Source: Fragum whitleyi (Eukaryota > Mollusca > Bivalvia > Cardiida > Cardiidae). From it: a stretch of DNA of 64,000 nt. How positions within the stretch are numbered: the first letter of the stretch is position 1; each line of letters begins with the position of its first letter. Location: positions 9,133,686 to 9,197,685 of the forward strand of contig OX411552.1 in NCBI GenBank assembly GCA_948146395.1. The letters are read 5' to 3'. Below are positions 13,501-21,968 of this stretch, piece after piece. The notes below the pieces were generated by a model. The model had not been told where the DNA came from and ran no database searches. It saw nothing but the letters and a program-made list of their open reading frames with translations. The position numbers and the translations under genes are program-made.

Positions 13501-16192
13501 TTAAATCGCAAATTGAAATTTGAGATATTTTTTTTGAGAATGATTAAAGTTTTATAACCTCGGGCCCTTGTCCTGGCTGTGAGAAAGTACCATGACTTGG
13601 CAAAGTCTCGTCATGATAAATTCTTCCAACCTCGACCATCTAACATTAATGTTTTGAGACAGTGACATGTTATTCTCTATGTCTCAGAAACGCTAGCAAG
13701 AGATAATTCGGTACGTTAGGTCAAGGTGAGCCGCTTGCGACGTCTGTACGGCGAGGCAACTTCATCGGAAAACTTTGATGACGTAATCGGCATGTGATTA
13801 CAAACTCTAGGGCAAAAAAGTTTTATTTTTTGGGCTTATGGACAATCAGTTAGTCAAAATATTGTTTGAAATCGCATCGGAGATCACGGGGTCCCGAGAT
13901 CAGTTAAGCCTCATAGTCCATAGTAGGCCTTACTATACGTCAACGTCATTGCCTTTTCCTTCTTCAGAATACAAATATTCAATCCGCTTAAGTCACTTGT
14001 TACTGGAGAGGTTTGTTTTGTTTTTTCGCGAAATATTGAGCCAACATTATGCTCTTATCAGCTTCTATTCCAGTTTGTTATCAAAAAGAACGCGCGCGAT
14101 GCGTCGTTTGGATTACGTTTCCGTCATCTTCGTCGTCTTTATAGGCCTTTTACTGTTACAGAATGAGCAGTTGCGCTTCCAGAATAGCGGAAGCTATTCT
14201 CCCTTAGCGTTTGTGCCATTTTCCTTGTTCAATTAGCAATTCAATTAGATCTTCCCTGCGTTCAGGATGGAAACGTAAGCGAAGCGCTATCGAAATGATA
14301 CCTCGCTTTGCACGTATGTGCACGTGCAAAGCGGGGTATCATCTCAAAGCTACCTGTCCATGTGGTTACATGTAACACCGTAATTGCCTCTGAAGAGGGG
14401 TGTAAGCGCTTGAATCTGGATAATTACTCTACATCTTTCAATTGAAAAGGGGGTTCTTTCGTGTTCTGAACTGCAATAGATTATTCTTCGATGTGATAGT
14501 AGATTTCTTAACGTGAAACGTGTTGTTTGTAAATTATTTTCCTTTCTATATGACTCAGGCCTTTTTAATTGGCGTCAGTATATTTCATTGATTACGCTAT
14601 AGCCTTTGAAAATCGACAGTTTCAACTACAACATACGGCGTTTATTATTATTATCATTTTTTCTCAATTAGTTTGAATAAGATTTCATTCAATAAAAAAA
14701 CTTTAACGAGATATAACGTTCTTTAAAAAGAGCCGACAAAAAGATTAAGAGCCTTGTTAATTTGTATCTTATTAAAATGTCAGTGTATAGAAACAGAAAC
14801 ATACCTTTACATTTACAAGAATTATTGAAAAGACGTTGATAGGATCATAGAAAACTTTCTATTCAAATACGTGAAAATAATTCTGCTTATTTGTTGTGCC
14901 ATGGGGAAGTAGCCTTTTACAAAAAAGTATTTTCTGACATCAACAAGTGATATTTTATCAATTCCAGGCGCCTGCAAAGATCAAACTTAACCAGAATTTC
15001 CAAGTTGAGATCGGTTTTACCAACCCACTGGATATACAACTCACTAACTGTCTACTGACTATTGAGGGAACAGGATTCTTTAACTTTAAACTTAGCCAAA
15101 GGTAGGCCTTTGTCAACACAATAATTTAATTACTAGTAACTGTAGGTTCAACTTTGGTCATGGATTACAAATTGAAAGTTCTGAAAACACAAAGTAAATA
15201 ACATGCGTAATAGAAATAAATCCTCTTTCGAAAAATGTCGTTGATAAATGATCATAACACCGAAACTACAGCTTATTCATGCTTCAGTTACGATGTTTTG
15301 ATTATTCACCAACACTCAAATCATAGAAAAGGGGAGCGGGCGAAGGAAAATAATCTTTTGTCAAAGTCCACATATCACCTATATCCTATATATTCTATGT
15401 TTGTCGCCTTTTGAGTGCGTATAAATTTCAAAATCTTAGGAACGCCTATATAATAAGTATAATAACTTGATACAACCGTTTGTTTCTTGTTTGTTAGTTA
15501 CAATAAACGGTGTGAAAAGGCAAGAGAAATATTTTTTATTTCTGTTCATTTTTAAAGTTAAAGTTTCACTCATCGCCTTTCTGTGTTAACTGGCTTAATG
15601 AAATTAACAGAATGTTGAATGGTTTTATAAAATGTACCAATTTTGCTACGTATGCTCTAAAAGGGAAAGATATTTACAGTACCAGAATTAAAATCAACAC
15701 GGGGGGTATTTTTAAAAATTGATCATCAACCGAGGATTCATTAAGGTAGTAGACCCGTAATAGTTTTGCATCGTCTCAAATGTAATCAACTTTAACAGTG
15801 TTGACCGAGGTTTCCTAATGATTTTCATTAGGAAACCTCGGTCAACATTGTGAAGTTATGAGCTTTATGAGATTTTTTCGGAACTATTACGGGTCCACTA
15901 CCTTAAGACACAATTCATCTACAAAATGCTTTGGCAGACTTTGGTCAGAATACGGAAATTGTAGACTAAATCAGTGGTAATGTCTGTCTTGCAAATAATG
16001 ATTTATCATGTTTGTGATGCCTTTTTTATTTCATTAATGTAATATTTCAGTAATCTTGGACCAAAAGCAAAGTACCGCTTATCATTTGAGCAAGTCTGTA
16101 GAAAGGTTGGAAAGAAAGCCATGATCGTCTCCTTCGACTCGGATGAGCTACTGGCCATAGAAAACGTGTATGAAATTATAGTGGAAGAATAG
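1405..16192 (+). CDS. Transglutaminase, 3' part of gene (8 exons, 5' end outside window)
   Basis: Join of 1405-1514, 4722-4884, 8170-8249, 8664-8761, 10763-10967, 12411-12571, 14968-15101 and 16051-16192; every intron is GT..AG and all phases agree, giving 363 residues plus TAG. The family makes calcium-dependent gamma-glutamyl to lysine isopeptide crosslinks between proteins. Seen here: the catalytic His in NFHVWNE, the catalytic Asp in [10 protein letters not shown], calcium-site Asn and Asp in [11 protein letters not shown] and Glu residues in YPEGTEEN, then two immunoglobulin-like beta-barrels starting near DIKAKVSL and APAKIKLN. The catalytic Cys exon (GQCWVF) and N-terminal sandwich are not in the window, so the gene is cut by the window edge, not broken. 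I see no frameshift or stop. The first AATAAA after the stop that I noticed is at 16854, so the 3' UTR may run into repeats. The exact paralogue cannot be named. Confidence 0.95.
2025..2270. mobile_element. MITE-like element with ~37-bp terminal inverted repeats
   Basis: The left end (2025-2061, starting AATTGAGCCTGTGCGTG) is matched in reverse by the right end (2234-2270). Inside is a smaller palindrome around the CAGACTG word at 2187. A half copy of the terminal repeat recurs at 62870-62910. It lies in the first intron seen of the transglutaminase gene. Confidence 0.75.
2556..3062 (+). repeat. Diverged direct repeat in intron, period about 395 bp
   Basis: Segments near 2560-2660 and 2950-3062 share ordered blocks: GGACTTTT, CGTAAGT-like, AGTAATT..TGGGT, TTCGGCTTCTGG, GGTA.TTCG and ATACGC. 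I estimate roughly 70% identity by eye. Function unknown; it is probably an old repeat. Confidence 0.55.
3121..3178. repeat. Short hairpin
   Basis: ATAATTCGATGACAAAACGC is followed after a few bases by its near reverse complement, giving a stem of about 24 bp with a loop around ACACTG. It is isolated, and no other copy was recognised. Confidence 0.6.
4452..4706. mobile_element. Family H inverted-repeat element, copy 1
   Basis: Ends are GGGGCCCGTTTTACTTAA and its complement near 4690-4706; the centre is an inverted pair built on TTGGAATCGTC/GACGATTCCAA. Shares ends and centre with copies at 39395, 52605 (partial) and 56104. It stops about 16 bp before the exon at 4722. Confidence 0.75.
4722..4884 (+). 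CDS. Transglutaminase exon with calcium-site Asn/Asp
   Basis: Acceptor TTTCACAG at 4721, donor GTAAGT at 4885. Encodes [16 protein letters not shown] and [12 protein letters not shown]; the N and D of VNGD correspond to calcium ligands in the family. A repeat (family H) ends about 16 bp before the exon, so most of the pyrimidine tract is outside it. Confidence 0.95.
5060..5400. repeat. Dispersed repeat fragment ending in a CAGGTGAGC-type motif (reverse)
   Basis: TGGCTCACCTGAGCACGAAG at 5071-5090 is the reverse complement of a motif found at 44077-44097, and related to 46415-46436. It is followed by CATCGTCCGTCATCCGTCGTC, a word typical of the GTCCGTCC-rich repeats elsewhere in the window. 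Confidence 0.5.
5598..5775 (-). mobile_element. Family A MITE fragment
   Basis: TACAGTTAGAAACATCGTGAA at 5596-5616 is the family A terminal repeat. The copy runs in reverse orientation through the central GTTCA..GATGAACAAAAT palindrome to CCTCCCTTTAATAAAAT, then stops. Truncated. Confidence 0.75.
5790..7190 (+). repeat. ~171-bp minisatellite flanked by GTCCGTCC-type sequence
   Basis: At least five clear units and three decayed ones. The word TTTGTGTG followed by CAACTCCTCCTAAAC recurs at 5881, 6053, 6224, 6366 and 6535 (spacings 172, 171, 142, 169), then weaker near 6700, 6865 and 7036. Each unit also has ATGATGTCTA.TTGTGCATAAGAC and GAATTATCTGCCC. Both flanks carry GGTC.TA.TATGTTATGGC. It lies in a transglutaminase intron. 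Confidence 0.85.
7402..7512 (-). mobile_element. Family A MITE fragment
   Basis: Reverse-oriented piece with GTGAGTGTTTGAAAGGATTGA and GTGTCAATTTTATGATGTTTTTAAC, the internal and terminal words of family A. About a quarter of the full length. Confidence 0.65.
7693..7766. mobile_element. Family B hairpin, collapsed copy
   Basis: GCGTTCAGGATGACTGAACG, TGCAACCTGTTTGCAAATCA and TACCCTGCTTTGCA, then directly ATCCTGAACGCAGAG. The second arm is mostly deleted. Confidence 0.7.
7803..8126 (+). mobile_element. Family C element, copy 1
   Basis: A long palindrome (ATAATACGTACTTAAGTG ... AAATACTAAGCACGTATTAT, centre GTCGAGG.TCTG..GAGAC) followed by a fixed ~170-bp tail with GTCGATGTTTCTAACAG and GATATCATAAAAATATCAT. 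Other copies at 11044, 42847 (reverse) and 60533. Confidence 0.8.
8170..8249 (+). CDS. Transglutaminase exon, ISTK to YPEG
   Basis: Acceptor TTTATAG at 8169, donor GTAAGC at 8250. Encodes [16 protein letters not shown] and ending YKYPEG, the strongly conserved end of the catalytic core including one calcium-site Glu. It enters in phase 2 and leaves in phase 1, matching both neighbours. Confidence 0.94.
8283..8414. mobile_element. Family B hairpin copy in transglutaminase intron
   Basis: Arms GTGTTCAGGATGACAAAATG and CGTTTCGTCATCCTTAACAC flank a centre with CCGCTTTCC..GCGTGCAAAGCGGGG. Inserted in the 414-bp intron between two coding exons. Confidence 0.85.
8664..8761 (+). CDS. Transglutaminase exon, end of core and linker
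   Basis: Acceptor TTTTAAAAG at 8663, donor GTATTA at 8762. Encodes [18 protein letters not shown] plus a charged linker that leads to the first C-terminal barrel. It includes the second calcium-site Glu. A family A MITE begins only 9 bp after the donor. Confidence 0.92.
8771..9210 (+). mobile_element. Family A MITE, near full length
   Basis: Starts TA|CAGTTAAGAACATCGTGAAG and ends CAATTTCACGATGTTATTTAATG|TA. Internal words TCATTCATTCCAAACACTCA and a central palindrome GTAATTAAT..TTGTGCATCTTGAAAAGATGAACAAAAT. The TA at both ends suggests a Tc1/mariner-type origin. It begins 9 bp after a coding-exon donor. Confidence 0.85.
9301..9741 (+). mobile_element. Family A MITE, full length
   Basis: 441 bp from CAGTTAGTTACATCGTGAAA to TTTCACGATGTTGTTAACTG, with TA on both sides and the AAAGGGAGGTAATCAATAT palindrome in the middle. 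Only about 90 bp from the previous copy and in the same orientation. Confidence 0.88.
9742..10762. other. Intron sequence, nothing recognised
   Basis: AT-rich intron ahead of the first beta-barrel exon. A 110-codon open stretch at 10357-10689 has low-complexity Lys/Asn/Ile composition and no recognisable domain. No repeat family shared with the window was seen except a weak AGCCAATCAGAATGCTCCAT word. Confidence 0.5.
10763..10967 (+). CDS. Transglutaminase exon, first beta-barrel
   Basis: Acceptor TTCATTGAAG at 10762, donor GTAAGT at 10968. Encodes [16 protein letters not shown] onward to LKPNES; the alternating hydrophobic pattern and position after the core identify it as the first C-terminal immunoglobulin-like barrel. 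Confidence 0.93.
11044..11348 (+). mobile_element. Family C element, copy 2
   Basis: Same palindrome plus tail as at 7803, with the left palindrome arm partly deleted (GAATTTATGATTAGAGCC). Tail words TTTCTAACAGAAATGCAAGT and GATATCATAAAAAAATATC are kept. Directly followed by a family D element. Confidence 0.8.
11352..11502. mobile_element. Family D hairpin, copy 1
   Basis: Arms GGACCCGAAATAGTTCCGCA and GTTACGGAACTATTTCGGGT; centre ACCGAGGTTTCCTAATTAAT paired with ATTAGGAAACTTTGG. Other copies at 15741 and 52144. Confidence 0.82.
11795..12239 (+). mobile_element. Family A MITE, 5'-truncated, after a poly-A run
   Basis: A run of about 18 A at 11796-11813 precedes a copy lacking its left terminal repeat; homology starts near 11846 at CAATCAAAACCATTC and ends with TTTCACGGTGTTGTTAACTG. 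Central palindrome is intact. Confidence 0.78.
12411..12571 (+). CDS. Transglutaminase exon, first barrel end and linker
   Basis: Acceptor CAACGTAG at 12410, donor GTAAGA at 12572. Encodes [16 protein letters not shown] to KPSLNIG. The split Ser codon joins the previous exon in frame. The stretch [15 protein letters not shown] aligns with the family segment before the second barrel. Confidence 0.92.
12572..13326. other. Intron sequence, nothing recognised
   Basis: No exon or repeat family was identified. A short direct similarity, GGTGGAAAAAAATGCCGCCATGTGTC near 12680 versus TTGGTCGGAAAAAATGTCTCCATG near 12300, flanks the coding exon at 12411. Confidence 0.45.
13327..13568. mobile_element. 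Family G inverted-repeat element, copy 1
   Basis: Ends GGGCCCGAGGTTATAAAACT and its complement; centre AATATTAATAAGTTGTTAT followed by the reverse complement. Second copy at 61447-61682. Confidence 0.78.
13569..14254. other. Intron sequence, nothing recognised
   Basis: Contains an open frame at 13838-14236 (132 codons) with one hydrophobic stretch, [12 protein letters not shown]. No domain, no splice context and no homologue recognised, so not called as a gene. Confidence 0.4.
14255..14352. mobile_element. Family B hairpin, GAAAACG subfamily
   Basis: CTGCGTTCAGGATGGAAACG then GAAATGATACCTCGCTTTGC and the complementary GCAAAGCGGGGTATCATCTC. The distal right arm is missing. Confidence 0.75.
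14353..14967. other. Intron sequence, nothing recognised
   Basis: AT-rich intron leading to the second-barrel exon; no structure shared with other parts of the window was recognised. Confidence 0.4.
14968..15101 (+). CDS. Transglutaminase exon, second beta-barrel
   Basis: Acceptor ATTCCAG at 14967, donor GTAGGC at 15102. Encodes [20 protein letters not shown] and [13 protein letters not shown]. The FTNPL..TNC..TIEG pattern is typical of the second C-terminal barrel of transglutaminases. Confidence 0.93.
15150..15455. mobile_element. Family E inverted-repeat element, copy 1
   Basis: Centre CTACAGCTTATTCATGCTTC with arms ATCATAACACCGAAA and TTACGATGTTTTGATTATTC; one side has AAATCCTCTTTCGAAAAATG, the other TATCCTATATATTCTATG and GAGTGCGTATAAATTTCAAA. 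Matches copies at 34790, 35408 and 52738. Confidence 0.7.
15741..15906. mobile_element. Family D hairpin, copy 2 (best preserved)
   Basis: TTAAGGTAGTAGACCCGTAA at the left is matched by TTACGGGTCCACTACCTTAA at the right; the central 50 bp, GACCGAGGTTTCCTAATGAT and its complement, is nearly perfect. Lies in the last intron of the transglutaminase gene. Confidence 0.87.
16051..16192 (+). CDS. Transglutaminase terminal exon
   Basis: Acceptor AATATTTCAG at 16050, stop TAG at 16190-16192. Encodes [20 protein letters not shown] to the C-terminus VYEIIVEE. The segment [14 protein letters not shown] matches the family's closing FxSD-L-V pattern. Confidence 0.93.
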
Positions 16193-16256
16193 ATGAACAT
16201 GAACAATACATATGAGATAATTTGTGATTTGCTCAACCGGTGAAAATACATATTAT

Positions 16257-16490
16257 ATGACCCGTCAGACGAAAAGGGACCTTCTGGGTAGTGCGTAAAG
16301 TGTTGACCGTGGTCAGACTGCGCGGATTATGCAGACTGACTAGGATCGAATATTTTTGCATTTTACTAATTTTCTGAATCTAAAGTAATCAATCTACCCA
16401 TTGATTGCGATCTCTGTACTAGAACCTATCTCTTATTTACATTTTTATTTTAAGGAAATCCCAGATGGTCTCTTTTCCCGTGACGGGTCA
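16257..16490. mobile_element. Family Y terminal-inverted-repeat element, copy 1
   Basis: Left end TGACCCGTCAGACGAAAAGG pairs with the right end near 16456-16490 (TTTTCCCGTGACGGGTCA). The interior has the word CAGACTGCGCGG. A related piece follows at 16510-16615, and an interrupted copy is at 62280-62665. It starts about 65 bp after the transglutaminase stop codon. Confidence 0.7.
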
Positions 16491-16615
16491 CATAGCCCTT
16501 CAAGCACAAAAGGACCATCTGTGTTAGTGTAGTGCAGACTGCGTGGGCTGACTACGGTAGATTCTTTTGGCACTTTCTTAATCTAAATTAGAATGATCAT
16601 TCTACCTTCCCTTTT

Positions 16616-17240
16616 GAAAATGAGGCTCCGATAACGAAACGAATATCTTTTTTAATCATTTATCTTACACAGTTGGAAGATGATTCTTATAAGTGAGGCG
16701 GATTAGATTTTGATTGATTTTTATCCAATTTTAACCTGATTTTAAATTGATCTACACACTCTCGCTTGCTAAGAGTGAATCTTCTTTGGAAGGAAGGGGC
16801 AGTTTAGTTTTGAGTGGATAGAGACTGTTGATGAATCAGTCGTCTCCCTTACAAATAAATTAATGCGCCAATCCTGACTGAAAAAAGGAAAACATGACAT
16901 TGAACTTGAAATTTTCAACACAATCAAATCTGAGTTAGCAACCACAACCGAACCCATGTAAACCGATTTAAAAAAAAAAGAAAAAAAAAAGAATATATTC
17001 CAATCAGAAAAGCAACCGGTATCATCAAAAGCCATTGCGCAAAAGCATAGATTTATTCTTCCCCATATATCGCTATCAGTGTCCCCTTTCGAACCAGTTT
17101 TTCACCTATTGGCAATGGCTTTGTTTAAAATGTTATATTAGAAATCAAATGATTGCACCTCTTTATTGCTCGAAACATCCAAAATCTTTCTCAACTACCG
17201 TGCTTTCCGTTGAAGCCTACTTCTTGGCAAAACGTTTATT
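16616..17240. other. Intergenic, nothing recognised
   Basis: No gene. An AATAAA at 16854 could serve the transglutaminase transcript, but there is no further support. Poly-A/AAAG tract at 16971-16991. Confidence 0.4.
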
Positions 17241-18675
17241 ATAGGGATGAGTGTCTTTTTCACTGCGTTTATTGGGGTATAAAGTGCAATTGCCTTAGCA
17301 CATGGCAAATAACGCCCGTATGGCGTTATGTTTCAGCTATGTGCTAAGACACTCGTCCATTATAATTGCAATCCTCTAGATCGAAGAAACTATTAAAATA
17401 CTCGGACAAACATTAAAGCTTCAAGTCTACTTTTTGCGCGTATAATTAACACAATCTATTTTTAGATCGTGTATTTTTTTTATGTCGCTATCGAAGTGAA
17501 ACATCATAAAGTAAAACAAATGATACACAATTAAACGACGACTTTAAAATTCGTAGAGGTACTTATGACAAAAAAAAACCTTGTTTCTGACAAGTTAATC
17601 TGTAATTTTAAACGAAAACGGTGTGGTCGGTCTTAGTTGAGAGGGTTGCTTGATGGTCTTCGTCGACTCGCTGTTTTCTTCGTTTACGTGGGCTAAGAAT
17701 CAGAACTGCATGCTCGTAATAGTAATTTCTTTGGAAAATATCTTAATTTATAATAGATTAAATAACAATGTTGCGTTGATGATCGGGAACTATGTTAATT
17801 CGAGTTCCTACAACACAGGACTTGCAGATCGAAGATCGGGGGTTTCCCGAAAGACCTATTGCATTTTATACAGAAATAAAGTGCAATGGATTTCCCCACG
17901 TGACGCGATTTAAACCAATCAGAATTCTTTCTTTTATTGGATTGCAATTATTATAGGGATGAGTGTCTTTTTCACTGCCTTTATGGGGGTATAAAGTGCA
18001 ATTGCCTTAGCACATGGCAAATAACGCCCGTAGGGCGTTATGTTTAAGCCATGTGCTAAGGCAATTGCACTTTATACCCCTATAAACGCTGTGAAAAAGA
18101 CATTCTGCCCTTATAATTGCAATCCTCTTGGTCTAAGAAACTATTAAAAATACTCGGCTAAACATTAAAGTTTCGAGTCTACTTTCTGCGTGTATTACAC
18201 AATCTATTTTTAGATCGTGTATTTTTTCTCGCCATCGAAGTTAAACGGCATCATGTTAAACAAATGGTAGGCCTACACAAATAAACGACAATTTGACATT
18301 CGTAGAGGTACTTATGATCTAAACATAATTTTGACAAGTTATTCTGCATTTTAAACCGAAACTATCGTGATCGGGCTTAGCTGAGAGGGTTGCTTGGTGG
18401 TCTTCGTCAACTCGCTGTAAACATCGACTCAGAATCTGAACTGCATGCTTTTAATCATAATTTTTTCGAAAATATTCTATTATATTAAATAGCTATATTA
18501 AGATATGGAAGGGGAACGAGGGGTTTTCGAGTTCCTAAAACACAGGACATGCAGATCGAAGGTCGGGGGTTTCCCGATAGACCTATTGCATTTTATACAG
18601 AAATAAAGTGCAATGGATTTCCCCACGTGATGCGATTTAAACCAATCAAAATTCTTTATTTTATTAGATTGCAAT
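17241..18675 (+). repeat. 712-bp tandem duplication carrying a large palindrome
   Basis: Unit 1 (17241-17952) and unit 2 (17953-18675) align through ATAGGGATGAGTGTC, TTTTTAGATCGTGTATTTTT, CATTCGTAGAGGTACTTATG, GAGAGGGTTGCTTG and GGGGGTTTCCCGA.AGACCTATT. In unit 2 the palindrome is complete; in unit 1 its right arm is cut short. No gene is apparent. Confidence 0.87.
17945..18122. mobile_element. Foldback element within the tandem duplication
   Basis: ATTGCAATTATTATAGGGAT at the left is matched by CCCTTATAATTGCAAT at the right. The inner arms GGGTATAAAGTGCAATTGCC and GGCAATTGCACTTTATACCC are exact complements around a centre AACGCCCGTAGGGCGTT. Confidence 0.85.
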
Positions 18676-19911
18676 TATTATGTTGTAACGTGACGTTTGG
18701 CGTAATTATGCGTGACAGGCAACATTTAAGACAGCAAGCATTCTGTTTACTGGTAGGCATAATCTCGATAATCGGTACACATCTGTAGACAAAAAGATTC
18801 TCAAAAAATGCACGCCTTATCATGCAAACAAGAAGCCACCATGAAATTCACCAAGTCTGATGCTTGTGAAATATATGTTCTCCATGGTGTGCTTTTATAA
18901 CTTGCTCATTATGATATCTTTAGTTTATGTTTATTTTCCATAATGACCGAAAGGTAAATAAATTGAGAACCCGGTGAAATAATCAAAGCACCGAAATTGC
19001 TGATGATGAACGTTACTGTTTTTAGAGTGATTCTCCCATTCGTTGCTTTAAAAATTGTACATGTAAGAATGTGGTAACGGAAAACGTCTCGACTCAAGTT
19101 CAACAATTTGTAGGAACAAATTGTTCCAAAATGATACATTACAGAAGATAAAAATATTTGGAAGAAAATCTAATGTATTAAATTATTATTTTTTAGTAAT
19201 TATGTTATGTTTGAGGTTCATTTTACAATTTAGATTAGGTATTACTAGCCGAATACTTGAATTATGTTCAATCATTATCAAAAAATGCTCACTCCAAGTG
19301 TCAGAGTTGTCCTACATGTACCAACATGTTGCAACAGCAGAGGGCGTTCTGACAGGCTCGCCACTCAACTATAATTATAAAATATTTCGACTGTGATCCT
19401 GGACTACGAAAATTTTACAATCGGAATAAGGCCCCATCCCCGACCATGCATTTAAAGACCGACGTTTCTTTTACTAATGATGCACATCGGAGACAGACAA
19501 AATGTTAATAATCGTCGATCTTGACTTATACATTTCTCTACATACATCATCGATCGAAATACAAACCATGTAATTACAAGGTTTTTATCACTTTCGGCAT
19601 TATACCAATCTTCATTTAAAACTGAATAACTGGTTTTCTGATGCAATTGTGTAAAAAAAGAAAACAGACTATCTCGGTATCATTCTTATTCTGTACCTCA
19701 AAACTATTCTCCTTTGTCACAATAAGATGATATCAATTAACTGTCCCAGTTTTTATTCTCAAATGCAAAAGAAATGGTAAGTGTTGATAAAATCAAGGGT
19801 CCGAAAATTCCCAGACTACGGTCTCCAGATTAACTGTCACGTTTTGATAAGTCTTGTAAAACCCCATTGCATTTAACCCTTATCACACGTCTTTCCTGCG
19901 TTGCCTTTCAT
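18676..19911. other. Intergenic, nothing recognised
   Basis: No gene, domain or shared repeat found. The ORFs present are short and without recognisable motifs. Confidence 0.45.
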
Positions 19912-20687
19912 AAGGCCCGGCCCCCACTACCAAATAGACACAAAACGTAAACCTAAACGGACATGACGGAAGAGTGAAATTTCCATCAGTTCTCATACGA
20001 TTTAGGAAAACGGATAATAGTGGCAAAATTTGCGAAAACAGAACGGAAAATATCGGACGCGTAAAGTATGTAGCCGGGATGTTGAGTGGATGTTCATCGG
20101 AAGCCTTGATGATAAGAGCGGTGGACAGCTCAGAAGAGGTTATCGGGTGTGATTGTGACGTAATCTAATAGCGGAAAGAGCGGATGCACAATATTGGACG
20201 TATACACAAAGTATGCTGAGCGGAAACAAAACGGTTACAGTGCGGATCATAGAATTTCACGTGATGCATGCGCTTACATACTTAAATACCCGTGTTATTT
20301 CCCCTTAATATACTTTTTGTATAGCCTACCTATTAATTCCAGCCTGTGTACGTTTTCATGCAAAGCGGATAAGAGTTTCGAGGATGCCTAACGGATGGAT
20401 TCGGGGTGCGGCGGAAGTATAACGGATGTTATCGGATACGTAGCGTTTGTTACTCGTATTTAGCATTTACATCGTACATAGCGAAAAGTTTATCCGCTCT
20501 ATAAGTTTTGTGCAGCTTAAAACCCTGCGCGGATGAAATCACAATGGATGGACCCTCGGCGGACAGAGCGTATGCAAAGCGTATGTACAGGGTAAGAATC
20601 AGATGCAAGCGTCTTTTCAACGTATGTAAAGATTTTCATACGTTTTGCATACCCAATTTATCCGTAAGTGCAGTGGGACCGGGCCTT
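19912..20687. mobile_element. ~0.78-kb non-autonomous element with 18-bp inverted ends
   Basis: AAGGCCCGGCCCCCACTAC at the left and the complement of GTGCAGTGGGACCGGGCCTT at the right. The interior is rich in CGGA and CGTA words with no transposase. Only one copy is in the window. Confidence 0.65.
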
Positions 20688-21052
20688 TAAATATTGCCCG
20701 TACGCGTTATATCGGTATTAATAATGTATTCAAAGTTTGTTGGAAGTCTGCACAGCCTCGTTTTTATCTGTTTTTAGATGACTCGTTAATGAATTCGTTA
20801 TTCAATGACCACTCATTCAATATCCTCTTTATAGTGCATAACTAAAGCTGTTGATCTTATTTCCGCGTTTAATATTGTGTCGTCGTAAATTTAAAAAGCA
20901 GCGTCGGTATAGACAATAGTGACGACACAGTGCATAACGCAATTTTCATCGGTATTTTTGTAGGGTTTAGAAGCATTTCAATCCATTATTTCGCAATCTC
21001 TGTTTGAATAAATACTAAAGACTTTCTTTATATACAATGATAGCGCCATTTC

Positions 21053-21178
21053 ACCTTTTTTAGGGCGTTAACATTTGCAGAGAACCTCAAAATGCTTTAA
21101 CGCCTCGTGCTTTGCACTCGCGCGTTAAAACATTTTTTGGGGTCTCCGCAAATGTTAACGCCCTCAAAAACGTTATTT
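21053..21178. repeat. Hairpin element with AGGGCGTTAACATTTGC arms
   Basis: TTTTAGGGCGTTAACATTTG and CAAATGTTAACGCCCTCAAA pair over about 45 bp around a centre CTCGTGCTTTGCACTCGC. Single copy recognised. Confidence 0.75.
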
Positions 21179-21431
21179 AACCCTAAGTGAAACTAAGTGA
21201 AATCCCATAATTTCAATTTCCCATGTTTTCTAACGGATCTTCTCCATTTTGATAGTGGATATTCTTATGACGCTACAATCATTCTTTGGAAGTTTCAAGA
21301 GAACTCATTAATTTGATTTTGAATTTTAATTTGATTGCTTTGCCTATTTCCTTCCTGAGGTCTATTCCGTAGAATCGCTGGGGATTCCCGATTGATGTCC
21401 AGTCAGAGACGGATATCGAGAACCATTACGT

Positions 21432-21436
21432 CATTT
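21432..21436. repeat. Target-site duplication CATTT, left
   Basis: CATTT precedes the left LTR and recurs at 29240-29244 right after the right LTR. Five bases fits the BEL/Pao group. Confidence 0.9.
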
Positions 21437-21934
21437 TGTGGCGGATTTCTTTATTCAACTTATGACAAAATAGAAGACTGTATATTTTTTATCTAATTTA
21501 TCCGTCACAATGAAGTTTTATATCACGAGATTAATTGAGTAACACAGTTAAACATTTTTTGTATTTTATTTAACCCACTACATATAATCCAACTTTAATG
21601 TGACATCCTGTTATCTCGTTCCGCTTTCAAGTGTTACTAACCTTTTTAATGAATCATTGGGTATTTATACGTAATTTGATCACCGGCTTGTCAACGGCAC
21701 TTCACCGTTGACAAAGAACCGGAAGTCAAATTACGTTAACTTCAATATAAACAATAGCCGTCTACTTGACGGTGTCTGCAGTTTTAATACATGTTTAATC
21801 AAACAATACGATAAATACATCAACATTAAACAGTGCAGGTCAATATCGGGATGATAAATAATGATCAAGCCAGATATATGAGCTGCACTACTTGTATTTA
21901 ATTTAGTATCAAAACAATCGCGATCTTCGCGACA
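21437..21934 (-). repeat. 3' LTR of BEL/Pao element
   Basis: 498 bp, TGT...ACA. In sense: U3 with a strong hairpin (21668-21736), TATAAATA (complement of 21662-21669), then AATAAA (complement of 21565-21570). Reads as identical to the other LTR. Confidence 0.97.
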
Positions 21935-21940
21935 CTCCCC
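21935..21940 (-). promoter_or_regulatory. Polypurine tract of BEL/Pao element
   Basis: In sense, GGGGAG immediately precedes the 3' LTR, the usual place for second-strand priming. It is short, and the exact extent is inferred. Confidence 0.65.
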
Positions 21941-21968
21941 ACAGGGTCAGTTTATAACTTTTAATAAT

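Noticed and set aside
13838..14236. 132-codon ORF with a hydrophobic stretch
   Set aside because: Lies wholly within a transglutaminase intron on the same strand, with no recognisable domain, no splice context and no repeat support.
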